Source of the DNA: VAZQ01 sp963841705
GTDB taxonomy: Bacteria > Pseudomonadota > Alphaproteobacteria > Rhizobiales > Xanthobacteraceae
NCBI GenBank assembly: GCA_963841705.1
Contig: CAWJDY010000026.1
Span: forward strand, 1-64,000
Reading direction: 5' to 3'
DNA: 64,000 bases
This document shows, one piece after another, positions 57,630-64,000 of this stretch. The notes beneath the pieces were generated by a model. It saw only the letters and a list, made by a program, of their open reading frames with translations, was not told the DNA's origin and ran no database searches. The stretch's first letter is position 1. Every line of letters begins with the position of its first letter. Both the position numbers and the translations under genes were made by a program.

Positions 57630-58601
57630 CCGAAGGTACAGCCGCTTCGCGATCTCCCGCGCGGCCTTGGTGCCGCTGCCAACCGCGGTCGCGATGCATG
57701 GGTGGCGCGGATTGGCAACGTCGCCGATTGCGAACGCCCCGCGGCACGAGCTTTCCATGTTGTCGTCAACGACAATGTAGCCGCGAGCATCCCGCTCGAT
57801 TGCAAGCTCCGCGATCCAGCTAGTGTCCGTGTTCGGCCGATAGCCGAGCAGCAGAATCACATGGTCGACTTCGATGTGCTCACCCCGATTCAATCTCACG
57901 CAAATCCTCGAATCCGAGTAATCCAGCGCCTGCACGGTACGTTCGGAAAGGACGCGCGCAACCCCGGATGATTCGTATCTCCGCAACCGCTGCACCAGCA
58001 AAGGCAGCGCTTTGGCAGATTTCGAGCGCATGACGATCGTCACCCGCACGCCTCTTTCTGCCAGCATGCCCGAGACCTCGAATGCATTGTCGCCGCCGCC
58101 TATCACCGCGATGTGCTTTCCTGGATCCGCATGCGGCTCTCCCGCCCAGGGCGCTCCGACATGCACGCGTCCTTCCTGCGCCATCCGCCTTGCATTCCCG
58201 ACGTGGTCGAGCCATTCGGCCCCTGCAAAACTCGTTCCGGTTGCGATCACCATCGCCGCCGCGGACAGCACCTGAGGGGCTTGCGTTCGGGGGACGGTGA
58301 TATGCAGTTGAAAACTGCCCGCGGGATCGCGCTGGATGCGGTATGGCCGGGCGTCCAGCCAAGTTTCGATCGACACCTGCCGGATGTGCTGGGCGAAAGC
58401 TTTGGCGTTCTCGCGGCCGGTTTCATTCGGGTGTCCGAGCAGCCCTTCATTGGGATAGGGGTTGTGCTCGGCCATTCCGCCGAGGACGCACTCGTTCTCG
58501 ATGATGATGGGGCGCAGCGCATAGTTGCGAAGCCAAAGCGCGCAGGACATCCCTGCGGGACCTCCGCCTATCACTGGGACGATGGGAGTGGGGCCCAGCA
58601 T
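57612..58601 (-). CDS. TrxR-like ferredoxin/flavodoxin-NADP reductase-type flavoprotein
   Basis: A 329-residue FAD/NAD(P)-binding protein. PVIGGGPAGMSCALWLRN binds FAD, AVIGGGDNAFEVSGMLAERG binds NADPH and GAFAIGDVANPRHPCIATAV is the second FAD motif. The CxxC pair of thioredoxin reductase is absent, so it fits the TrxR-like ferredoxin-NADP reductase group. It is on the opposite strand between mtnP and apt. Its physiological partner is unknown. Confidence 0.88.
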   Translation of the reverse strand: MLGPTPIVPVIGGGPAGMSCALWLRNYALRPIIIENECVLGGMAEHNPYPNEGLLGHPNETGRENAKAFAQHIRQVSIETWLDARPYRIQRDPAGSFQLHITVPRTQAPQVLSAAAMVIATGTSFAGAEWLDHVGNARRMAQEGRVHVGAPWAGEPHADPGKHIAVIGGGDNAFEVSGMLAERGVRVTIVMRSKSAKALPLLVQRLRRYESSGVARVLSERTVQALDYSDSRICVRLNRGEHIEVDHVILLLGYRPNTDTSWIAELAIERDARGYIVVDDNMESSCRGAFAIGDVANPRHPCIATAVGSGTKAAREIAKRLYLRSDRLR

Positions 58602-58727
58602 TGTTTCTCCACCTGGCGATTGGCCCTAAGCTTATTGCGTGCAAGGCGATGCTCGGACACAGTGTGGCTGCCGAGTGTTGGCAACCGCAAGCATGTCGGA
58701 ATACATGCAACCTGGTATGAGCTTCGC

Positions 58728-59276
58728 ATGGTCAGCGTCCAGTTCGAGCACGATCTCAAGGATTCGGTTCGCAGCATCCCGGATTACCCCAAACCTGGGA
58801 TCGTATTCCGCGACATCACCACGCTCCTCGGCAATCCTCGCGCGTTCAGACGTGCCGTGGACGAGCTGGTTCAACCCTGGGCCGGATCCAAGATCGACAA
58901 GGTTGCGGGGATAGAGGCACGCGGATTCATTATCGGGGGCGCGGTGGCGCACCAGGTTTCCGCCGGGTTTGTGCCCATCCGTAAGAAGGGCAAGCTTCCG
59001 CACAAGCGTGTTTCCATCGCCTATTCACTGGAATACGGGCTCGATGAAATGGAAATGCACGAGGACGCAGTTACGACGGGCGACCGCGTCATTCTGGTCG
59101 ACGATCTGATCGCGACCGGGGGCACTGCCGAGGGTGCCGTCAAGCTCTTGCGCCAATTGGGTGCGCAGGTCCTTGCGGCTTGCTTCGTCATCGATCTGCC
59201 TGATCTCGGCGGGGCCGACAGGCTGCGAAAGCTCGATGTCCCGGTGCGCACCCTGATCGCGTTCGAAGGACACTGA
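58728..59276 (+). CDS. apt: Adenine phosphoribosyltransferase
   Basis: A 182-residue APT. SIPDYPKPGIVFRDITTLLG, GIEARGFIIGGAVAHQV, RKKGKLPH and the PRPP loop VILVDDLIATGGTAEGAV are typical. It converts adenine plus PRPP to AMP. With mtnP it completes adenine salvage from methylthioadenosine. Long in-frame extensions upstream run antisense to the flavoprotein gene and are rejected; ATG 58728 gives the family length. Confidence 0.96.
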   Translation: MVSVQFEHDLKDSVRSIPDYPKPGIVFRDITTLLGNPRAFRRAVDELVQPWAGSKIDKVAGIEARGFIIGGAVAHQVSAGFVPIRKKGKLPHKRVSIAYSLEYGLDEMEMHEDAVTTGDRVILVDDLIATGGTAEGAVKLLRQLGAQVLAACFVIDLPDLGGADRLRKLDVPVRTLIAFEGH

Positions 59277-59541
59277 ATGCGCGCGTCGCAAGTGGGGGGG
59301 ACCTCATCGCCTGACGATAAACGCATGGGCGACCTCGCTAACGTGATTGAGGCTATATCGATCGACGATCGTGGGTCGGATTGTCTTGCGGCGGGAAGAT
59401 TAGCACCCGGCAATTTGGGACTTTTTCAACAGCATCGACCCATCTGAGACATGGGCTGTGCAGTGCATCAATGGTTTTCAGCCCCTGTCAAAGTACCTGT
59501 TTCCGCGGATACAATGCTGGCCCCTGAGCTTGGGAGCCGAT

Positions 59542-60528
59542 ATGCGGCGACGCGATTTCATCACACTTGTCGGTGGCATGGCTGCAGCGTGGCCGCTTGC
59601 GGCGCACACACAGCAAGCGGTGATGCCTGTGGTTGGTTTTCTCTACAGCTCTACCATCGACAGCTTCCGTGAGTTCATGACCGCATTCAATACTGGTCTA
59701 GCCGAAACCGGGTATGTCGAGGGGCGTAACGTCGCTTTTGAATACCGAATGGCAGAGAATCATTTCGAGCGTCTGCCAGCGTTAGCGGATGATCTGGTCC
59801 GCGACCGCGTGGGCGTGATTGTTACCGCAAGCAATGTGCCGGCAGTACTTGCCGCGAAAGCTGCCACGCAAACAGTTCCAATCGTCTTCATGATGGGTGG
59901 AGACCCAGTTGAGATTGGCCTTGTTGCTAGCCTTGCGCGGCCGGGTGGGAATGTCACCGGAATTACCGTTCTTTCCAACGAGCTGATGCAAAAGCGCCTC
60001 GCATTGCTGCGCGAGTTGGTTCCGACCACTGCGATAATCGCCTACTTGGTGAACCCTGCCAACACTGCCTTTTCCGACGCAATGCTGAAAGAACAGGCCG
60101 AAGCAGCAAATCGTCTCGGTGTCCGCCTGCTAATCCTGAATGCGAGCAGCCCAAGTGACATCGAGCGCGCCTTCGCAACCCTCGTTGAGCAACAAGCCGG
60201 TGCGCTCCTCGTAGGCGCGGACACATTCTTTGTTGGGCAGCGTGATGAGCTTGTCGCACTGGCCGCTCGCTATCGGATTCCCACATCATATTTTCGACGT
60301 GAGTTCATCGAAGCAGGCGGTCTGATAAGCTATGCGGCCACTATCGTTGAAGCTTTTCGTCGGACCGGCGTCTATGTCGGCCGGATTCTGAAGGGGGAAA
60401 AACCTCGCAATCTACCGGTGGAGCAGGCGACCAAATTCGAGTTGGTCATCAACATGAAGACTGCCAAGGCGCTCGGCCTCACCATCCCGCCGGGCGTGCT
60501 TGCCATCGCCGACGAGGTGATTGAGTGA
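59542..60528 (+). CDS. ABC-type substrate-binding protein, TrpX-like family
   Basis: A 328-residue ABC_sub_bind family protein. A Tat-like leader MRRRDFITLVGGMAAAWPLA is followed by VVGFLYSSTIDSFREFMTAF and GYVEGRNVAFEYRMAENHFE, then VNPANTAFSDAMLKEQ and PTSYFRREFIEAGGLISYAA. These proteins are very numerous in Bradyrhizobium and usually lack adjacent permease genes, as here. The ligand is unknown. ATG 59542 has TGGGAG eight bases upstream. Confidence 0.9.
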   Translation: MRRRDFITLVGGMAAAWPLAAHTQQAVMPVVGFLYSSTIDSFREFMTAFNTGLAETGYVEGRNVAFEYRMAENHFERLPALADDLVRDRVGVIVTASNVPAVLAAKAATQTVPIVFMMGGDPVEIGLVASLARPGGNVTGITVLSNELMQKRLALLRELVPTTAIIAYLVNPANTAFSDAMLKEQAEAANRLGVRLLILNASSPSDIERAFATLVEQQAGALLVGADTFFVGQRDELVALAARYRIPTSYFRREFIEAGGLISYAATIVEAFRRTGVYVGRILKGEKPRNLPVEQATKFELVINMKTAKALGLTIPPGVLAIADEVIE

Positions 60529-60976
60529 GGGACTTTTGCTGCACTGCATGAGTCCGGAAGTGGCACTTTCCGGCCGCTAATCTCACCATAGCAACGGACT
60601 GAGTTTGCGTCAGCTCACAGACCAATCCGGCGGCTGGATCGACGACCGACCGCGAGCCATGTCGCTCGCACCCTCCGTCGCCCGCTCTGATACGGGGAAC
60701 GCTGCTCTTCGTCGCCTCCTGGCACGAAAAAGCCGTGTGAGCATCAAACTCAACGAGTCCGCAGGCCGAGGTGAAGTTGGGCTTTGATGCTTCATGCGAC
60801 CCATACTTTGATACCGGAAAACAGGAGCAATGCCTTCAGTTCATGCCCAAGCGGCACAGGCAATACCGCCGATGCGTGTCGTTATTGCAACACGTCTAAT
60901 GTTTCCAAACAGCGTCACATTGCCGGGCGAATTGATGGCCCAGATGCGGAGCACTCCAAAAATGGGGAACTTATTC
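60529..60976. other. Gene-poor stretch before ACP-like gene
   Basis: No convincing gene is seen in 448 bases. A short hairpin CCGGAA-GTGGCACT-TTCCGG (60553-60573) follows the binding-protein gene and may help stop transcription. Open frames here lack recognisable protein character. Confidence 0.45.
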
Positions 60977-61267
60977 ATGACCAGCTTGGCATTGACGTCA
61001 CGAAACTCAGTTTTGAAAGAAGAGCTTCTTGCAAACAATATCCGCGCTTCTATCGCGCGGCATCTGGGAGTTAATGTCGATCGTATCAGTAATGAAGCAC
61101 ATTTCGGAGGCGATCTCGGACTCGACTTCATCGACGTTCTTGAATTGATGATCGTACTTGAAGACCAATTCGCGGACGGAAAAATCACAGACGCCGTCGG
61201 CGAGATAGAATGCGTTGGTGACCTCATCCGTTACATTGAAAATAGCAGTCATGCGATGGCAAGCTGA
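60977..61267 (+). CDS. Acyl-carrier-like protein lacking the phosphopantetheine Ser
   Basis: A 96-residue protein with the acyl carrier fold: IARHLGVNVDRISNEAHFGG, then DLGLDFIDVLELMIVLEDQF and VGEIECVGDLIRYIE. In ordinary ACPs the helix-II start reads D-S-L/I/F-D; here it is D-F-I-D, with the attachment Ser replaced by Phe (codon TTC at 61126-61128). It therefore cannot carry phosphopantetheine. ATG 60977 has GGGGAA nearby; longer in-frame starts reach 60830. It may be a decayed or a regulatory ACP homologue. Confidence 0.75.
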   Translation: MTSLALTSRNSVLKEELLANNIRASIARHLGVNVDRISNEAHFGGDLGLDFIDVLELMIVLEDQFADGKITDAVGEIECVGDLIRYIENSSHAMAS

Positions 61268-61352
61268 CTCTTGTCGCAGCGGGCCGGGCGGCATCGAGGG
61301 CCTTTCGGCTTCTCCCGTACCTATTGTTTTCCGCGCACCATTTTCGTGAATA

Positions 61353-61367
61353 TTAACACGGTGTTAC
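61353..61367 (+). promoter_or_regulatory. CtrA-like box 1 upstream of the RlpA-family gene
   Basis: TTAA-CACGGTG-TTAC differs from the CtrA consensus TTAA-N7-TTAA by the last base. It is about 305 bp upstream of the RlpA start. Confidence 0.42.
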
Positions 61368-61399
61368 TGTCACCGTTGTATCACCGCCCTGGTACAAGG

Positions 61400-61414
61400 T
61401 TAAGTAAGTATTAC
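61400..61414 (+). promoter_or_regulatory. CtrA-like box 2 upstream of the RlpA-family gene
   Basis: TTAA-GTAAGTA-TTAC has the same form as box 1, 47 bp further downstream. Two equal motifs so close together strengthen the case for binding. Confidence 0.45.
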
Positions 61415-61671
61415 GTCGTTTTACGAAGCGGCTGGTAACATGAGAAGGTTACGGACGCGGAAATACAGAATTGGTAACAGCCGCGTCAATAATTCTCCTC
61501 ATTTGTCGGATCATCTTTGAACCGTCGGGGATTTTCATCTCGGGGATCGGGGGCCACACGCTTTCTCGCTTGATCTGAACGCGGGCGCAATGCGGCGCCC
61601 TATGACGGGGGCATGCTCATCGGATCACGTGGGGCGTCGTCGCGAGAGCGGTGTGCAGGGGGTTGCCTTAT

Positions 61672-62598
61672 ATGATTGCGCAAACGGCCGCGGCGATGGA
61701 AACCCCGCGCGCGCTCTATGTGCCACAACGCGCTGCCGACCGTCTGGCACGTTCATTTCGCTGGCCGGTGACCGCTTCCGGCGCTGTCCGCTCTCGCAAC
61801 GCCATCGGCGGTTTCAAGCTCGCGGCCATTACCTTCGCTTTGATCGCGGCGACGCTTGCCATCATGACCTATCAGGAGGGCAGGCAAGACAGCGTCGCGA
61901 TCGAGCCCGCTGGCAACGAAACGATCGTGTTTAGACGGGGGGAGCAATCCTATCGGCAGGCCGAGCAAGTAGAAGCTTACAACGACCAGGAGGAGGGCGA
62001 CCAGGAGGCCATTCCATCGGACTATCCGCGCGTCGTACAAACCGTCCGCTTCGTCAATACCGATGTACCGCAAAACATCGGCACGAGGAACGAGCGGGTT
62101 TCGAAAACCAAGCTACATGGTCGGACGAATGTCTCGGCCGAAAATCTCACATACCGCGCCGAAGGAATTGCGTCCTGGTATGGGCCCGACTTCCATGGCC
62201 GGCTGACGGCGAACGGCGAGCGCTATAACATGCATGGCATCTCGGCGGCGCATCGCACGATGCCGCTGCCAAGTTATGCGCGCGTCACCAATCTTGACAA
62301 TGGTCGCTCGATAATCGTGCGGGTCAATAATCGGGGGCCTTTTGTGCATAACCGCATCGTTGACCTCTCGATCGGAACGGCCCAGGCGCTCGATTTCTAC
62401 AGAAAGGGAACCGCTCACGTGCGCGTCGAATTTGTCGGTCGAGCGCCGATCGGGGGCAGTGATGACCAGATGTTGCTTGCGACCCTGCGTGCTGGCACGC
62501 CGGCTCCCGCGCCCTCCAACATGATGGTCGCTTCGGCCACCCCTTTCGTCCCAAAGGGTAGTGATCGAAAGGAGCTGCTGTCACCAACCGAGCACTAG
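61672..62598 (+). CDS. rlpA: RlpA-family septal protein with substituted catalytic position
   Basis: A 308-residue protein. An N-terminal anchor (IGGFKLAAITFALIAATLAI, about 45-65) and a linker precede an RlpA double-psi barrel (about 165-250): EGIASWYGPDFHGRLTANGE, then AAHRTMPLPSYARVTNLDNG and IIVRVNNRGPFVHNRIVDLS. RlpA proteins are lytic transglycosylases that separate daughter cells. The usual VNDRGP Asp is Asn here (AAT), while the GE Glu remains. There is no SPOR domain. ATG 61672 has AGGGGG upstream; GTG 61651 is an alternative. Confidence 0.9.
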   Translation: MIAQTAAAMETPRALYVPQRAADRLARSFRWPVTASGAVRSRNAIGGFKLAAITFALIAATLAIMTYQEGRQDSVAIEPAGNETIVFRRGEQSYRQAEQVEAYNDQEEGDQEAIPSDYPRVVQTVRFVNTDVPQNIGTRNERVSKTKLHGRTNVSAENLTYRAEGIASWYGPDFHGRLTANGERYNMHGISAAHRTMPLPSYARVTNLDNGRSIIVRVNNRGPFVHNRIVDLSIGTAQALDFYRKGTAHVRVEFVGRAPIGGSDDQMLLATLRAGTPAPAPSNMMVASATPFVPKGSDRKELLSPTEH

Positions 62599-62649
62599 CG
62601 ATACTTGTCCCGTTATTCTATAAGTCACCTCATCTTAAGGCGCATTTCG

Positions 62650-63783
62650 ATGAGATCTTCGGCTGTCGCTCTGTTGCTCGCCGTCTGCGCGGTTACCGCG
62701 TGCCTGTCCGTTACTGCTCGTGCCGAAAAACGCGTTGCCTTGGTCATCGGGAATGGCGCTTATAAGAACGCGCCAACCCTTCCCAACCCTCCCAACGATG
62801 CCAAGGACGTCGCCGACACACTCAAGCGCATCGGCTTCGAAACGATAACGGCCATCGATGTCGATAAGAGAGGCATGGAGGACGCAGAGATCCGCTTTAC
62901 GCGCGCCGCACGCGATGCCGATGTTGCAATGTTCTATTACAGCGGCCATGCGCTCCAGTACAATGGCATCAATTATTTGATCCCCGTGGATGCCAAGCTT
63001 ACCGACGAAGCCGATTTACGCAGGATGGCGAGGGTTGATGATCTCGTTGCCGATCTGCAACAGGCAAAAAGCTTGCGCATTCTGGTGCTGGATTCCTGCC
63101 GCGACAATCCCTTCCTGGGAGATCTGAAGCGCTCTGTCGGCCCGTCGCGCGGGGTATCAGTCCAGCGCGGGCTTGCGAAGATCGACAATGCGCAGGGGAT
63201 GATCGTGTCATACGCAACGCAGGCGGGTCAGACCGCCGAGGACGGAAATGGACGCAACAGTCCCTACACCACTGCGTTCTTGAAAAACATCGGAACAAAG
63301 GAGGAGATCGGCACGATATTCCGGCGTATTGCTGCCGACGTGTACAGATCAACTAATAACGCGCAGCTACCGGAGATCTCGCTCTCGGTGATAGGCGACT
63401 TTTACTTGCACGGCAAGGTTATGGCCACGATCAGCGGCGCGTCAGGAGGGAACATGAATCTCGCACGCACCGCAAAGTCCGGCGTAGATTCGCTTCTTGC
63501 CTATAGCGCCAGATGGGACCGCAATTGCAACTCGTTGCCGGTCGTGATCACCATTAAGAAGCAGCCTCTGAATGGAACGATCTCGGTGCTGGACGGAGAG
63601 GAAGTCCTTCCGGCGAGCACGCCGGGGTCTGGAAGCACTGCTCAGTGCGCTGGCAAGACGATCAAAAGCAAGATGATCATGTATTTTTCAAATCCGAATT
63701 TTCGCGGTAACGACACAGTCAGCTACGAGTCGGAGGGGGCCGGGACAATTCTTCACACCACGATCGCCATCACCGTTCAATAG
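62650..63783 (+). CDS. Secreted caspase-like (C14/p20) protein
   Basis: A 377-residue protein. A signal peptide (1 to about 25, ending TARAE) leads to a caspase p20 fold: KRVALVIGNGAYKNAPTLPN, catalytic His in MFYYSGHALQYNGINYLIPV and catalytic Cys in RILVLDSCRDNPF. The C-terminal 100 residues form a separate beta-rich module (LPVVITIKKQPLNGTISVLD, FRGNDTVSYE) with a Cys pair, like repeats found alone in secreted rhizobial proteins. Substrate and role are unknown. ATG 62650 gives the signal peptide. It follows the RlpA gene by 51 bp. Confidence 0.9.
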   Translation: MRSSAVALLLAVCAVTACLSVTARAEKRVALVIGNGAYKNAPTLPNPPNDAKDVADTLKRIGFETITAIDVDKRGMEDAEIRFTRAARDADVAMFYYSGHALQYNGINYLIPVDAKLTDEADLRRMARVDDLVADLQQAKSLRILVLDSCRDNPFLGDLKRSVGPSRGVSVQRGLAKIDNAQGMIVSYATQAGQTAEDGNGRNSPYTTAFLKNIGTKEEIGTIFRRIAADVYRSTNNAQLPEISLSVIGDFYLHGKVMATISGASGGNMNLARTAKSGVDSLLAYSARWDRNCNSLPVVITIKKQPLNGTISVLDGEEVLPASTPGSGSTAQCAGKTIKSKMIMYFSNPNFRGNDTVSYESEGAGTILHTTIAITVQ

Positions 63784-63938
63784 TTCGCCTGCCAAAGATC
63801 CTGGCGCCGGCGATGTCACCTCCTGGCGAAGGCGTGAGTGCCAGCCCGCCGGCCAAGCGCCGTTTACCAGGTACCTGCCGAATGTGGAATTAGTAGCGTT
63901 TTGTCAGGGCAGGCCTGATGCCTTCAGCTTGCCAAAGC

Positions 63939-64000
63939 TCAGTGACTGCTCTTGAGGGCGCGCTGCGCGGCCGCACCGATCAGCTCGACGATCCCCGCAT
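63939..64000 (-). CDS. Possible 3-prime end of a gene cut by the window edge
   Basis: On the minus strand an open frame enters from the window edge and ends AGIVELIGAAAQRALKSSH with a TGA at 63941-63939. The amino-acid composition is protein-like, but only 20 codons are visible and no family can be named. Confidence 0.25.
   Translation of the reverse strand, partial: AGIVELIGAAAQRALKSSH

Larger units (their letters stand above)
61268..61671. promoter_or_regulatory. AT-rich control region upstream of the RlpA-family gene
   Basis: 404 bases with no gene. The part 61340-61500 is far richer in A and T than the rest of the window. It contains two TTAA-N7-TTAC motifs and several GGTAACA-like repeats (61434, 61471). 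This looks like a large regulated promoter. Confidence 0.55.

Noticed and set aside
59400..59541. An insertion-sequence end (GGACTTTTTCAACAG) before the binding-protein gene
   Set aside because: The phrase resembles sequences at some IS boundaries, but no matching inverted end or transposase fragment is present nearby.
60605..60787. A 60-codon open frame after the binding-protein gene
   Set aside because: No ribosome site, no conserved-looking segment and no domain could be seen.

Overview
The window is chromosomal DNA from a high-GC alphaproteobacterium, most likely of the order Hyphomicrobiales (Rhizobiales) near Bradyrhizobium, Rhodopseudomonas and Xanthobacteraceae. The reasons are a CtrA cell-cycle regulator divergent from fliJ, the order ffh-rpsP-rimM-trmD-rplS-leuC-leuD, an Irr-type iron box in front of mbfA, the order DUF1285 / CoA-Nudix / DUF6111 / cca, and intergenic palindromes of the kind common in that group. 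petB and petC are separate genes, not the fused fbcH of Bradyrhizobium, so the genus is probably not Bradyrhizobium itself. No rRNA, tRNA or CRISPR array was recognised.

Layout. 0-10.6 kb: fliJ, ctrA, and the SRP, ribosomal-protein, tRNA-modification and leucine-synthesis genes. Almost every gap here is filled by dispersed palindromic repeats (about seven families). One orphan DUF433 antitoxin sits between two nearly identical 206-bp direct repeats inside this housekeeping run. 10.6-13.5 kb: a biotin/lipoate-ligase-like gene, two lineage-restricted hypotheticals and a decayed TctC gene. 13.6-20 kb: indolepyruvate:ferredoxin oxidoreductase (iorA, iorB), with iorB fused in frame to a thiol-dioxygenase-like cupin, then a four-domain rhodanese. 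20.5-35.8 kb: two divergent catabolic operons. The minus operon encodes an SDR, a MarR regulator, an acyl-CoA dehydrogenase, an aryl-CoA ligase and a RidA enamine deaminase. The plus operon encodes a 2-aminobenzoyl-CoA monooxygenase/reductase (salicylyl-CoA 5-hydroxylase family), a NicX-like Fe(II) dioxygenase, a ribose-type ABC importer, a gentisate-dioxygenase-like cupin and a molybdenum hydroxylase large subunit. Together they look like a CoA-dependent route for anthranilate or a related (hydroxy/amino/heterocyclic) aromatic acid.

35.8-40.7 kb: an orphan MntA antitoxin, the iron exporter mbfA with its Irr box, a Nudix hydrolase, a RuBisCO-like protein translationally coupled to a small cupin, a GNAT and an HdeA-like protein. 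40.7-47.6 kb: a MoxR / DUF58 / BatA-DUF4159 / membrane-VWA-like operon on the minus strand. 47.9-53.6 kb: DUF1285, CoA pyrophosphatase, DUF6111, cca, a TauE/SafE permease, hemF and trmL. 53.9-59.3 kb: the cytochrome bc1 operon petABC, mtnP, an FNR-like flavoprotein and apt. 59.5-64 kb: an ABC-type binding protein, an acyl-carrier-like protein lacking the phosphopantetheine serine, an RlpA-family protein with two CtrA-like boxes upstream and a substituted catalytic position, and a secreted caspase-like protein.

Functional links that the layout suggests: aryl-pyruvate and anthranilate catabolism at 13.6-35.8 kb; cell-cycle control by CtrA of its own gene and perhaps of the RlpA gene; iron control of mbfA; and a possible methylthioadenosine-recycling link between mtnP and the RuBisCO-like/cupin pair. 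All functions are inferred by eye from motifs and gene order; no database search was run.
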